A stretch of 64,000 nucleotides of DNA from Capsicum annuum (taxonomy: Eukaryota > Streptophyta > Magnoliopsida > Solanales > Solanaceae). The notes beneath the pieces were generated by a model, which was given only the letters and a program-made list of their open reading frames with translations, was not told the DNA's origin and did not search any database. The DNA lies in the NCBI RefSeq assembly GCF_002878395.1, contig NW_025861174.1, forward strand, positions 526,626 to 590,625. Direction: 5' to 3'. Within the stretch, counting starts at the first letter, position 1, and each line of letters starts with the position of its first letter. Positions 23,247 through 36,409 of this stretch are shown here, one piece after another. The translations under genes were made by a program, and so were the position numbers.

Positions 23247-24740
23247 CTACTCAATAATCGAACCCTTACCTTTTTTCTTATCAAATAAATTCTCACCACC
23301 TGTTGACTTTTTTGACTCTACAATAGGTGTATGATCAATGGCAGCCTCATCATGCCTTGGCACTTCTACAGTAGATAATAGGGTTTCCATTATAGTTATA
23401 CACCTACTTGTGGTAATTTCAATAACAAGACCATCATTTTTTAGATTTTGGACAATCTTACTTGGAAGGGTATCCGGCTGCCTTTGGTTCAGTGTTGTTA
23501 ACATCTACCCGAACTGTTGCTCTAACTACTTGATAGCAGTGGCATGGAATTCAACCTTATTAGTCAACCCTAAAATGTTATCTTTAATCTCCTTAAGGTT
23601 GATCTTCTGATTTTCTTAACTGTCTACCACCTTAGTCAGTATCTCTTCCATTCTTGATTCGACAACTTTTATGCTAGCTGGAATGTACCGATCACCCTTC
23701 TCTTTGAAGTCATACTTTTTCTTACAGTCACCTTCTCTCTCTACTACGATCTTTGTATCTGGCATAATAATTCAAAACTTGGTTCCCTTTTCCTTAGGCT
23801 TGGAAACCCACTTACTAATGATCCAAATAGTTTGCTTCCTCTTTTAATTTTAACTTATAAGCTTTGGAAGATGGAACCTGTGTTCCTACTATGTTTAGTT
23901 TTGCAAAACTCACTTCTATAAACTGCTTTTCCAGTAACCCTAGATCAGTTCTTAGAAGCACAATCTCTTGTGCTACTGAATCATCAACTACTTTTTGGTC
24001 ACAAAAGGCACCAATAGCATATGTGCTAGATCCACTCTCAGCCTTCTGAGTTTTACACCCCCGGTTAGTGAGTGAGATCTGATCTAGCATCATTGAAGAT
24101 GCCTGTCAGCATAGTCTTATAAAATCTCCTCTAGAGATAGTGTCTGCCATCGCTCTGGAACTGATGGTCAAGGCTTTGTAAAATATCTCCAATAGTCTCG
24201 TCCCTAACATCCGATGGTTGGGCACCATACTCAGCTTCTTTTTGAACTTAAACCATGCCTCATACATAGATTCTGACTATATCTTCCTAAAATGATAAAT
24301 ATTATCCTTAAGCTGCAATATCCTGGATGGAGGAAAGAACCAATTAAATAATTTCATGTGCAACCGTTCCATGTAGTGATAGATCCTCTTGCCAGTTCCA
24401 CTTGCCATAAAGATGCTTCTTCAGTAAGTGAAAAGCGGAATAACCTTAGCTTAAGTACTTCCTGACTTACCCCTGGATTTATTTACGAAGTGAAGATCCC
24501 ATTGAAATTTTCAAGGTGCATATTTGCATCATCTGTAGGCAAACTTGTAAATACACTCTTCAGATTTAATAACTGGACCATTGCACTGGTTATGTCAAAG
24601 TTGATGCCTGGGGGTAAAATAGGAGAAACAATAGCTCCAATCCCTGTCAACTCAATGCATCCTAGATCTTCTTCATCTTCATATGGATGAACATACTGAT
24701 ATTCTAGGATTACCTGGGTATGACCATCTCTGAATCTATT
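23247..24740 (-). pseudogene. gag remnant of element D
   Basis: Minus-strand pieces follow the order of the retrotransposon gag domain: DITSAMVQLLNLKSVFTSLP then DDANMHLENFNGIF near 24600-24500; VLKLRLFRFSLTEEASLW near 24450-24400; GSITTWNG near 24380; later LPSKIVQNLKNDG and EITTSR at 23247-23504. Each corresponds to a conserved block of Athila/Tat Gag, the capsid protein that packages element RNA. Stops and frameshifts interrupt the region, and open segments at 23815-24093 and 23247-23504 are all that remain. Confidence 0.75.
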
Positions 24741-25132
24741 ATGATTTTCTCTAAGTGTTGTTCAACGGTCTTCTTATAGTCTCTACTCATCTAGCTCTGC
24801 CTTCTTAGCAATCAGATAAGATTCTTCTTTTTACCTCTCCTCATTAGCGACATGTTTAAGAATTACCCCTATCTGCTTGTTAACAACATCCTAAACTCCT
24901 TCAAGAGGAGGGAGAGGCACATCATCATGAACCCCTTCACGAATATCATTTCTTTTTAGTTTAGTCATCCAACTAGGTGTTTATAGGATCCTCTCTAGAT
25001 TTGGATTCAATGGGAATAAGGGATTGCCTCTACTCTATGTGCTAGGTATACACCGACGTATACCAAACTAAGGAAAAAAAAAAAGAAAACTCATAAATTA
25101 CAACAACTTTAATTCATCAATCAACATCGTAT

Positions 25133-25149
25133 TCCCTAACAATGGTGGA
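25133..25149 (-). promoter_or_regulatory. Degenerate PBS of element D
   Basis: The minus strand reads TCCACCATTGTTAGGGAA, 6-7 bases inside the LTR end (ATTATCA at 25156-25162). This resembles a decayed TGGCGCCGTTGCCGGGGA-type primer site used by Athila/Tat elements. Identification by position and resemblance. Confidence 0.5.
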
Positions 25150-25155
25150 AAAATT

Positions 25156-26740
25156 TGATAATGCCCAAGCTATATCTTCACTCTGAAGATTATGTAGTCT
25201 CTGAAAAATATAGTAACCCAAAAAAGTTTGGGGTCTAATCCTAAGGGAATATGTGGGATCATGGATCTCAGCTATTGTAATCAACAGGCAAAACTCAAAA
25301 AATAAATGAGGGGTTTAAGTAGCAATATCAAACAAGTAGTGAATATCAAATTTGGTTGTAATCAGTCAGAAGTGAACACTATGATTGTGTTTTCTCTTGG
25401 CTTCTCAACTCCATAGGCTTATTGTGCTTTATTGAACAAACCCGATACTTTACATGCAAAATCTGAAAAGTTATGTACCATCTACAGTCGTTTGGACAAG
25501 CATATGGATTTCACCCTTTACCTTTTGAATCTTAGGATTTCGCCTTTCTAACCCTAATCTTGATCCCTGTTAACTATTACCTTTAAAGTCTCTACTTATT
25601 AGATGAAATCTAACCATCTTACTTAAATAATACCTAGTAATGTGGATCGATATCTAAACTTCAAATTACTGTTGTAATTATCTTTTCCAAGTCACTAATC
25701 CTCTTTTGGAGTAATTAGAAATAATCTAGGAGACATCCTAACATTTGGAACTGCTAAGATATCTATTAAAGTGAAGATAATACAGTGCATTCTTGGGCAT
25801 TGGTTAGAACAACAATAGCACTTCCTATAATTAGTCACTTTGCAAGGGTTTCCATAACCCTAGCTAAGGGTATTTACCCGCTTATGCTTGTGAAGCAATC
25901 AACAACATTCATGATTGAAAGCATAAGATGAAATCATAGTAATCATAAGTAAAAACCCAAAACTTTAACTGAATTAATCAACCAAAATCAATACAAGAGA
26001 ATTCCAAGACCAAAATCGAATCTTGGAATAAAAATATGTTTGTGAGTATCAAGAGTGTGTAACTTCTACTGTAAAACACATAAGGGTATTTATAATACAC
26101 AAGGAAAGCCTAAAATCAAAGTTTGGACGTAGATGGGCAAAAAAGGGTTGGTGGCCATATGTGGTGTCCACATGCGGCCTGTCCTTGGGTGCAGGTTCCA
26201 CATACAGCCAAAGGTTGGGCATATGTAGACAGCTACATGTGCAGGAAAAATTTCCTGTAGCTTCTGCTCTCGAGATTTTGGACTTCTGCCAGTTACCTTA
26301 CCCACATGTGGTCCACATGTGCTATATCCGGTCCATATGTCGACATAGGTAAATACCGAAAGTTATTTGCTAGATCTTTTACTCTCAAGATCTCCACTTC
26401 CAGTACTTACCATAGTCTTATACTGCCACATGTGCTACATGTGGTCCATATTTAGACATAGGTAAGTGCTGGGACTTCTAATACTTGCAATCAAGCTACA
26501 AATATTCAACTTTCATCACATGCTTTGGTTATGAACAATCTAGAAAGTGTCATGAATACCAAAAATTGATTAAATAAGTTGACAAAAACACCACATTTCC
26601 TTTTTTCATGAACTTAGCATCAAAAACCTAGTTTCCTACAAAATATACCCAAAATACATCATATCTAACAAACAACCTAAGAAACTTGCATATTTTTATT
26701 ATTTTAAGCATTGAAAGTGCTATATTTCTATAGGACATCA
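25156..26740 (-). repeat. 5' LTR of element D
   Basis: 1585 bp. It reads on the minus strand from TGATGTCCTAT (26740) to GGGCATTATCA (25156), with TGAT...ATCA termini. Near its 3' end is 'GGATTAGACCCCAAAC', which matches the corresponding region of the solo LTR at 56720-57906. A cluster of CACATGTG-type palindromes lies at 26140-26460. Confidence 0.7.
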
Positions 26741-28400
26741 ATAACTCTATGAAAAGTAAGAGTCAATCAATAACCAACAAACCAATATTTGACAAAATAG
26801 CCTCTAAAACTAGAATAGCAACTAAATCAGGACATGCCCCCTACTATGACCAAAAGAATCCAAAAGTATTGAATCAATAAAAAAGGATAATGAAATGATT
26901 AGGATTTTCGAAGAATGGAAGATCACCATTTCACAACAACTCAATGAACATGATAATCCACCTAGCACAGCACAAGAGAAACAAAAGTTTCTTCGGACCC
27001 TACATCATGAAATGATGTAGCGTCATAAGACGGTCAGTGGGATAAGCACTAACATGTAACTCAGGGAATGTGATAACATAATTCCATGTTCAAAATCAGT
27101 TAAAACAACATGTACACATTTATATGCACATATATAAGATGTTGATATAGGGTAAAGCTCATGAACATGAGAGTCTTAAAACAATTAAACTAGATGTGTA
27201 GCTCGATCCATCCTAGAGACACCCATGGGATATAAGGGTTTATCTCCTCCTACTGGAAGGACTCTAGTGCATGTTAGCCGCATAAATTATGGAAAATATA
27301 ATGGAAAACTAAAGCCACCATGGGCAATAGCCACATATATATATATACATATAAGCCTATATTAAAATAATTTGCACATAAATCCAACCAGTGACCCAGG
27401 AGTCAATCATTAAGGCATTTACCACTTGGTATCGTCGTTCCAATATGTTTGCAAGGTAATATATTTTTGCCCAACTATTTCACACAACCAAATTGGACTC
27501 CCAAGTTCAATTAAAATCCATATCATGGCCACCAAGGCCATCCAAATCCATTTTTACATCCAATTATCCATTAATACAATGCATTGAGTTCATAAACAAG
27601 TTAAACTATACAATTTTCCATAATTTAAATTAAATTCATAAAGTGGGTGAGGTTTATGCAATTCCAAGCCTAAATTCATCCAATTTGGGGAAACCCCTGT
27701 CCCTTATTCCAACCATTTAAATAATGTATCAATTCAATCCCAAAAATATCAATTTAAAGCATAATTAATCAATTCAAAATACGGGATAAGTAATTCAATC
27801 AGTAACAAGCAAAACCCCTCAATTTCATTTCAAAACCAACAACTTAAATAACATGGAAAATCATTCAATTCATGCCACAATATAAAATTAAATTTTGGTA
27901 AGATAAACATATCTGAAGAATATAAGAATTTAAAGTCAATTTGAAGTTTGGAGCCTAAATGATAAATTCATGGTGAAACCCTTAGATTTTTTGATTGGAG
28001 AGTTACAGATAAATAACGCAGAGTTTGATATTTGAAAATTAAAGAAAAAGGGTCCCTTTTATGTTTATAAGTCATGGAAAGGGTGAAAAGACCAAAAGCC
28101 CTGCATCTCTAAGTAAAAAACAAAACTAGATGAAATTTATACCTTGGCGTGGCACGCCATTATTGTGGAGGTTATCCTCTGTTCCACGCTGATATTGTGG
28201 AGGATAACCTCCATGAAAAGGTGATATCTTGAACCCTCACTGCCTCGAGTCCCAAAATAACCCAAAAACCCTTACAAAAATCCTGAAACTCTCCCCCAAA
28301 CACCCTTTTAACACCTCTAAACACAATTCAAGTCCAAAATTGATATTATGAACACGGAAAGGTCAAAAATAAAATGATAAACATTTTAAGAGGCCTTATA
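26741..28400 (-). repeat. LTR I: truncated gypsy LTR
   Basis: Homologous in part to 36811-37855: the 'GTGGGATAAGCACTAACATGT' block near 27040 matches 'GTGGGCTGAGCACTAGCATGT' near 37320. The 'TGTAGCTCGATC...GACACCCATGGG' block near 27200 matches 'TGTAGCTCAACTG...CACCCACGGGG' near 37480. This copy extends further toward the LTR 5' side. Neither a TGTAACACC start nor a GTGACA end is visible, so both ends are truncated or diverged. It contains a perfect 13-bp inverted repeat at 28167-28212. Confidence 0.55.
28167..28212. repeat. 13-bp perfect inverted repeat
   Basis: GGAGGTTATCCTC (28167-28179) and GAGGATAACCTCC (28200-28212) are exact reverse complements around a 20-base spacer. Both are preceded by TTGTG. 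It sits next to another palindrome-like block (GGCGTGGCACGCCA, 28145-28158). Confidence 0.85.
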
Positions 28401-30655
28401 TTTCCAGTACCTTTTTTCTATCTTTTGTGATGGTGACTTTAGTGTTATTGTTTTAGGTAGATTTTATTATTATGGATAAAAGGGAGACTTAACAAGAATA
28501 AGGAATATGAAAACTAAGACTCATGCACTTTATAGTCCTATATTTTTGGTTAGGTTAAAAAATAATTTTTTTGTTCATAGGTAACTTACATTTCAATTCT
28601 AGAGAAGAAAAACAAGGTGCTCTATCATTGTATACTATAGTTCATTTACATATATTGTACTATTCTTTATTGTTTCCTATGAAAAATTTATATAGGTAAT
28701 TTAACTTTTGAAATTACAATTCTCTGGATCAGACGTATAAATTCACATTTCATAATCCAAAAGGACCACTTTTTGTGTATTTGACTAATAACTAATAGTG
28801 ACAATGGTATTTTATATTTATACATTTTCCAAGGCTAAGGATTAAATGTATTTTCAACTAAAAAAATTTTCAAGCGTAAATGCATATAATAAAGTCACAA
28901 TCAACATTACACATTTGTTTGCTCTGTACATATTTGAAATATTAATGCTATAAAGTTTTGTAAAAAAGAGTTACTATTTTGGTCATAGGCTAACAATATA
29001 ACAATTCGAATTCAATGGACATTTCTTTAATTTCTTTTGCTGGTTGAAGTTGTGTTATTACTTGTGGAGCCAAAAATCATATTGCAATATAGAAGTTTTA
29101 GATCGTGATGCTCAGCCTATTGGTAACAGAATTCAACCATCCTGAAATAGTTGAAAATGGCTTATTATTATCATACGATAAAATGTCACTTAATCTCTTG
29201 CTCTTTGCTGGTGATTTAGATCCTTCTGAATCCTCTGATTGACTTGATAATTAAAGCTTCTTGAAAAGATTTTTCATCCTATCTTAAACTAAACCTTTAA
29301 ACAAAGTGTTAAAGAAAGAGAAAATAAGCCATAAGCCTCTCTATTATCTCACTCCAAGCATGAATCTTTATATCAAGTTACCCAATAACAACAAGAATGG
29401 ATAAAATTTATGCTTTCTTTGATAAGAATGTTTAGGTCAACATCTATGAATAGATTATGTTATACGTACATAAAGAATCTTTGTTGAATTTCCTTCTCAC
29501 ACTAATTAGGTTGTGTTGTTGATGCTTGTAATGTTAATTTAATTCCTTTGTTGAGGTTCAATTTTAATAATTCTTTATGATATGCATCATGACTATCTTT
29601 TTATCTTTGTAGACTAGTGATTCAAGATCTTAGGATTGTGAGCTTGTTGAGTGTACCTGTGCAAAGCTGTTGCAATTGAAGGAGGTAATAGCCCTATACT
29701 TTAAGTTTTGACTAAAATAGTGAATCTCTTTTGAATCATGTATCATTTTAACATTTGCATGGACTGTTATCTCTCTATTTTCCCCTACTAGAGCTAATTT
29801 CTCTTTTAAATTATGTCAAATTTACCAAATATTAGTCTCTATGTTGTACAGTCTATATCCATTGATCAATTCCATAATATTGTAGATGTAATTACATTTA
29901 GTTATAAAATGATCAGTCCTCACTCTCTCGTTATTGTATAGATGATCTATGTCATGACATCGAGTCTTCTTCAATAATAGGATATACGTCTTTTTAATAA
30001 GTCATTATCTATATATGTGTATATTAATAGTTCAATAGGATCTAGCTTTCATTAGGTGGAAAGAGTATATCTTCTATTTAGCTATAAGTGTGTTCAGTGA
30101 ACTAAATGGACTGAATATTTGGTTCTATATTTTTATTTCCAGTTATGTCCTACTAAAGTTTATAAGGATATTCTTCTGTATCTATATTTCCTGAATTTTT
30201 CTTTTTCCTATTTGATCACCTCTATCTTAGTATTTCTATATTTACTTGAATAATATGTTAACTCTTTGCAAATTGTCATTGTTACTAACACCTATTAATT
30301 TTTCTTATTTTTTTAGTACATTCAGAAAGATCTGAAGAAGCCGATTTAACTTGGGTTCAACTTAGCACAAGTGGCATTACCAGGTAAGAAATTTTTGACA
30401 TCAGCCAACACATAATTCTAATAACCTACTAATGGCTTTTAGAATTTTCTTGTAAATAAATTCATGCTTTTGTAGTTTATGAGATCTAATTTTAATATTA
30501 ACTTTTTTGAGGAATACAAATATTCCATCCAAGGATTTGGTGGATTTACTTAGGTATACCAAAAAGTATAAACAGGGTGTTATATCTTTCTTAGATTTTT
30601 CTTACACTTATGGAGATCCTCAGGGCAAAGAAAATTAGTGCCTATGTGATAGGTG
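28401..30655. other. AT-rich sequence upstream of the CACTA transposase relic
   Basis: No CACTA terminus, LTR or host gene is recognisable. Pieces near 30318-30384 and 30512-30600 look like short exons preceding the transposase region (an AG before CTTCAACT-like text, and GTAAGAA after 'ATTACCAG' at 30384). They may be 5' exons of the transposase gene, but that is weak. Confidence 0.25.
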
Positions 30656-33600
30656 TTTTAATGTTTGTTACACTTAAAGAGATGTAGTGGAAAATTATCT
30701 AATGGACTGTGGATTTATTTAAGGTTATAAAAGATGGATCAATCATGGGGAATGGAAAATCCATTTTAATGCTGACAATTATATGGATGACTTTTATGAT
30801 AATATTGAGGGGTTGTTGAATGATCAATTTATACATATTGCACAAGCTGAAGGACTCTATGAAGCCAAAATAAAGATGACAAGAAATTCTATGACTTAAT
30901 TGAATAGGCAAGCCAAGAGTTATATCTCGAATGCAAAAGATTTTCAAGATTATCATTCACAATCCATTTATATTTTTTTACATATATGCATAGATGGAGA
31001 AATGAATCATTCTCTTCTATTTTAAAATTATTAAAAGAGACAATGCTATAGTTGAACATTTCTCCATCCTACCATTAAGCCAAGTTTATGGTTAAGGATC
31101 TTGGCCTTGATTATGAGAAAATTGATGCTTGTCCTAATGATTGTATGTTGTTTAGGAATAACCATAAGGATGATGAATTGTGTCATGTTTGCGGAGCTTT
31201 TCAATATATTAAACCTCCTAAAGTAGATTGTGAGATTGTTGATCCTTCTTAAAAATCTCATCGTTTTCCAGCAAAAATTTTCAGATTATTTTCATTAATT
31301 GCTAGTCTAAAAAGGCTATTTATGTGCTCAAAGACAACAGATTCATTAAGGTGGCATGACAAGGAGCATTCTATTGGCCTTTCCTACCAAAGTATTCTTT
31401 TCTTTCCTTACTTATTTCTGGGCCTCGTTCACCTTGAAATGACATTTATATTTATTTACAACCATTGGCTGATGAGTTAAATTTATTATGGAAAACTCGT
31501 GTTGAAACATATGATGCTTTAAGAAATCAAACCTTCCAACTAAGAGTAACTTTTATGTGGACAATTAGTGACTTTCCTGCATATGCTATGTTATATGGTT
31601 GGAGTACTAAAAGTAAGTTGTCTTACCCTTGTTGTAATTATGGCACTAATTTTGCAATCTTAAGCATAGCAGAAAGATTTTCTATATGGATCATCATGTT
31701 TTTCTTCCCATGGATTATTCATGGAGATCTAATAAAAGATCTTTCAATGGAAAAACTAAAATTTGACCTCCTCCATATTTGTTAAAGGAAATTAATGTGC
31801 TTAATAGCTTACGAAACATGAACTATGTGTTAGCAAAGGAGAGGAAGAGATCAAATAATGGTCTATGGAAAAAAAGGTCAATCTCTTTTGAATTGCCTTA
31901 TTTGGATCACAACCCGTTACCCAACATCCTTGATGTGATGCATATTGAAAAGAACATAGTTGATAGCGTAATTAGAACTCTTTTGGATATTTCTGAAAAA
32001 AGAAAAGATCATGCAAAGGCTCGTTATGATTTAAAAAATATGGGAATTAGGAAGAGACCCAGATGGAAAGAGAACTAAGACTGCAAAAGAATGTTTCTCA
32101 TTGACTAATGGAGAGAAATCTATTTTTTGTAGAGTTTTAAAGTCAGCAAAGCTACCTGGTGGTAGTTCCTCCAATATATCTAGGTGTGTGCAACTAGACG
32201 AAAGAAAATTATTTGGTTATAAGACTCGTGATGGTCATTTCATATTACATTCCTTGATGCCAATACTAATTAAAAGCATTCTTCCTGATTATACTACTAT
32301 TGCTTTGATTTGTTTGAGTTCATTCTTTTATCGTCTATGTTAAAAAGTTATCACAATGGAGGAAATAGATTTCTTCGAAGTTGAGATAATAAAAACATTA
32401 AATTGATTGGAGGAAACTTATCCTCCTATATTTTTTGATATTACAATTCATTTGCCTATTCATTTAGCTAATGAGATGAGATTAGGAAGTCCAGTTCAGA
32501 ATTGATGGATGTGTCCCTCTGAAAGAGATATATGTAAATTTAAATCATATGTTTACAAAAAAAACTATCTAGAAGAATCTATTGTAGAGGTATATCTGGT
32601 TGAAGAGTGTTTATGGTCTAGAGATTTGTATGGGCATGTACATACAAAATTTAATAGAAGACCTCAAAATGATAATGAGTATGGCTCGGGTGATGTATAA
32701 ACTCTAAGTTTGTTCCCTAGAAAATTTGTCCTTTAGGATCAAATAAAAAAGCATTCACTATTTAGATAACAAGTCTCTAAATCAGACATATGCATACTTA
32801 TTTTCAATTTGTGATGAAGTTCAAGAATATATTAGGTACTTTAATATCTTACAGTATTTCCTTTTCACGGGTAGTTTTTAACTTATTGTATTTATTATTC
32901 TCATTAATAAAAATACTTATTATATAGAGATCATGAAATTAAGGTTAATAGATAGACACAAAGATCCAAATGGAGCAAGGCTAAGAATCATCATCAAAAC
33001 TTCTCTAAATTATTTGAAACTCATGCCTTGTAAGATGATGTGCCTGATCTGATAAAAGAATTTTCTTGAGAACCAAATTCAATTGCTAAATGATATTTTG
33101 GGTATCTCATTAATGGATATAGATTCCATATTAGGCAGTTTGATGTAAGGCGTAAAACACAAAATAGTGGTGTTACATTAGTTACCTCAATTACAAGCTT
33201 TGCAAGCTCAAAGGATAAAAATCCATTTGATGCAAATTTGACTTATTTTTGTAGAATAGTTTATATACTTGAGTTAGGATACTATGGCCATTTTAAAGTT
33301 TACTTATTTAAGTATGACTCATATGAGGTTGCAAAAGATATTTATGGACTTACTTATGTGTTCTTCAACAAGAAATGCTCTCTAGAAGAGTCTTTTGGCT
33401 AAAATCTCAAGTACCCCATTGCTTCTATGTGCAGGATCCATATGATCAAGATAGACATTATGTTATGAAAACTTTTCTAAAAGACTTGTTTAACTTAAGT
33501 GATCAATTTGAATCTAATATCTCACAAAGTTATAAAAATGAGCCTTTTAAATAGTTTATGGGCCCATCTATATCAAATGATAATGATAAAGTTGTCATTA

Positions 33601-33800
33601 TAAGGAGTGATGTACCAAAAACAATTATTGATATGGCTACTGAAGGATCTCTTTCTAAATAACTTCAAACTAAAAATGACAATGAGTCTGAAGACGAGTC
33701 TAAAGATGAGTTTGAAGAAGAGTTTGAAGGGTAGTTTGTAGACGAGTTGATGAAGAGTATGAAGATGATGTTGATTTTGAGGATAAACCATGATTTAATT
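30656..33800 (+). pseudogene. TNP2-type CACTA transposase relic
   Basis: Conserved blocks occur in family order. 30700-30760 has GYKRWINHGEW (transposase-associated N-terminal domain, with a stop). 31088-31250 has ACPNDCMLFRNN then LCHVCGAFQYIKPP. 31300-32080 has SLRWHDKEH, TRVETYDALRNQTFQLR, TISDFPAYAMLYGWSTK, CCN, then LPYLDHNPLPNILDVMHIEK. 32101-32343 continues TNP2. 32400-32720 matches DUF4218 (YPPIFFDITIHLPIHLANE, FKSYVYKKNYLEESIVEVYL). 33240-33520 matches DUF4216 (YGHFKVYLFKYDSYEV, YGLTYVFFNKKCS, HCFYVQDPYDQDRHYVMKTF). An acidic tail (SEDESKDEFEEEFEG) ends near 33790. In an intact element this protein binds the termini and cuts and pastes CACTA DNA. At least six stops or frameshifts make this copy non-functional. 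No CACTACAAGAAA-type termini flank it. Confidence 0.88.
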
Positions 33801-34234
33801 TTTTTATGACCCATAGTGTTATCTTACTCTTTCTGTTCTTTAGTTGTTTGCTAGTACAAAAGGTCTTTGAGATCTAATATGCAAAACATAGATGATATTG
33901 ACAATCTTTATGTATTTTGTTGGTTTTTTTGGGTACTTGATTATTATTTTTTTAATGACTCATAGTGCTAGCTTACTCCTTTTATTATATTAAATATGTA
34001 GACACATGATATTACTACAATCTTTAAGTATTCTATTAGCTTCTTTCTTGAGCCTAATTTTTATTCTGTTAATGACCCTCTAGTGCTAGATTACACTTAA
34101 CACAATGCAGTTATATATGTTAGTTAATGACCTTTTCTGGTTGTACCCTACTATAATGAACCTTCAGATTATTTCCTTAATTTGTGTGTATTTTTGTTAA
34201 TTCAAGCCTTCCTATAGTGGCTACAGGTCATTTA
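33801..34234. other. AT-rich 3' flank of the CACTA relic
   Basis: Contains three loosely repeated phrases of the type 'ATGACCCATAGTGTTATCTTACTC' (33800, 33960, 34070), roughly 110-160 bases apart. No gene or CACTA terminus seen. Confidence 0.4.
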
Positions 34235-34852
34235 TGACTTTCCAAAACTGTCAGTTTGGTGATTTAATTGTTTATTAGGATTTTAGGCTCATTTCATTAT
34301 TTTGGAGCTTTTGTTGTTCAGGATTTGGTCTCGGACAAAACTCCTAGTATATTGCCTTCTATGAGAATTTGAACAGTGTCATTAACTCCAGAATATCAAT
34401 TTTAGATTGGGTAGACTATTGGTTCGGGTCTTGAGGCACCCGAGCTCATTTCAAGCTATTGGTCAAAAAGTTAAGAAAATAGAATATGGGTGTGGGACAC
34501 ACATTTAGTCAAACTACCTTGGATAGAAATTTCGATTGATCCATTGAGTCTAGAATTCCAAATTTTGTATGGTTACATAGTTCATTTGTGTATATGGGGT
34601 TTTGAATGAACCCAAGTCTCAGTTGTCAACTGGTGCAGCTGCTATTGCAAGCCAAGGGCCATGATTGTGGTACCCTTGGCAGGAAGATAGTGTGATCATG
34701 GGAAGAGATGTTGCGATCACAACAACTTGTGCAGTCATTAATTGGTACAATTATGGGTCACAAGGTGCAATCGCGACTTGCACGTTAATCCTCAAGAAGC
34801 TGCAATCCCAGGTTTCGAGCTACAATAGCGAAACCCAAGTACCTACTATAGT

Positions 34853-34860
34853 TATAAATA
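34853..34860 (+). promoter_or_regulatory. Probable LTR TATA box
   Basis: TATAAATA in the LTR H promoter position, upstream of a CTAAG...AAACCCTAA leader. Based on consensus and position only. Confidence 0.5.
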
Positions 34861-35699
34861 GACCCCTAAGTCGTAAAATTTGCTATTCTCCACCAATTTC
34901 TTAAGAGCTTAAACCCTAAAGAGTGAGATTCACTGGCAATGAAGCTTATAAATAATTTAGGGAGCTTAGTTATCTATTATTCTGGCATTTTCCTTTGAAT
35001 TCATGGTAAAATTCATTATATTTCTTAATAAATTCTTAGAAATTAGGGATTTGAATGCCCAAACTTTAAGGGTTAATTTGGGAACCGATTTATGTTCCAT
35101 TTGTTCTCAACATTTTAGCACACGTTCCTTATTCTTTGAGAGATCTTGAGGCGGGTTCAATTTTGGATTTAATTAGCGGGCCCCTCGGGCCCATTGTCCC
35201 AAAATTTGACCCAAATCATTATATAGAAATATGGGTCTCATTTAAATTCTAACAATGCATAGATTAAGATTTTTATAGTGTAGCGGCATTTTGAGATCAT
35301 GGAGTGATAATGAATATTTGGTGGACAATTCAAGGATTTGTGGTTTGACTTCGAGGTAGGGTTTTGTGTACTCCTCTTCACAATATAATGTCTTTTATAT
35401 ATTTCATGTGAATGAGAATATTAAGAGTTATTATGGGTAGAACCCCGGGACTTAGTCTTGATTATTGAACGCTTGGGGGATTAGATGAGTGGTTAGTATG
35501 ATTAAACTCATTTGGACTATTTTAGCAACCTTGAAATTGTAATTTAGGTGGATTTGAGTTAATTACTTATATTCTAGGTGGAATCAACTCGAGGAATAGA
35601 AGTGGGTTCCTCCAACCCACCTTAGTCCAAGAATTGTGTCGCTTGTGAACTTAATTACGCTTGTTAGACATAGTTGAGACTATAGAGCCTTTTCATGAC

Positions 35700-35930
35700 T
35701 TGGTAAATGGTGATGATTTTCTCAGATTATGATATATGGCCTATAGATATAAGATGCCTTATAAATGTGATATGCCTCGTAGTTATGATATATGGCTTAT
35801 AGAAACAAGATGGCTCACATATATGATTATTGATATGGGTCCTGGATATGTATTTTGGCCTAAGTCCATGATTATGATGTTCTAATTATTCTGAACACAT
35901 TATTAGGCCCAAGGTCATGTTATGATATCA
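35700..35930. repeat. Degenerate tandem repeat (39-bp family)
   Basis: Three to four imperfect units built on 'GATATATGGCCTATAGA', 'ATGCCT' and 'GTTATGATATATGGC'. The reverse complement is recognisably the unit of the 18688-19070 array. Confidence 0.6.
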
Positions 35931-36409
35931 GTTGGACATCCAAGAAGTGCTTATCCTTGCAAAGGATGCGGTTGTAGTTTATTAATATATTGATGCGTAT
36001 GATTCCATTGATTGAATACAGGTGATAGAATGCATAGATTCAGTACATTCATGATCATTAAATCGGTAAATGATATGATTCCGACTAAAGTATGATTTTA
36101 TTGTTGTTTTTACTAAATAGGGGTTAAAACCCACCTATCACATTAAAAATGAATTTCTTCATAATGGGAATCGTACCACCATGGATGAGTTATGTGAATT
36201 AAGATTGAGGATAGTGTTTTAAACATTTGGCCGAGATAGATTCCGATCCATGATTTCATTACTATATTGACTTCGGTCGTAAGAGATTCTGATCCTTTCT
36301 GCACTTTTATGATGATTTAGTCCTGAAGTTTACCCTAGGAGATGGATCTATGGACTTACACTCTTTTTAGCCACGACTTACGTTCGTTCACCTATTATTT
36401 ATCTAGATA

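Larger units (their letters stand above)
22300..26740 (-). mobile_element. Element D: Athila/Tat-like gypsy relic
   Basis: Order on the minus strand: 5' LTR (25156-26740), degenerate PBS (25133-25149), gag (about 24960-23250), protease (about 22990-22640). No RT, RNase H or integrase follows, and there is no left-hand LTR, so the 3' half is missing. Family assignment rests on the gag C-terminal signature (LPSKIVQNLKNDG then EITTSR, matching the LPS..V.NPKN(D/E)G..ITTR block of Athila/Tat gags) and on the CDLGASINL-type protease motif. Stops and frameshifts occur throughout. Confidence 0.75.

Noticed and set aside
28167..28212. Possible microRNA precursor
   Set aside because: The stem is only 13 bp, shorter than plant miRNA duplexes; kept only as a structural oddity.
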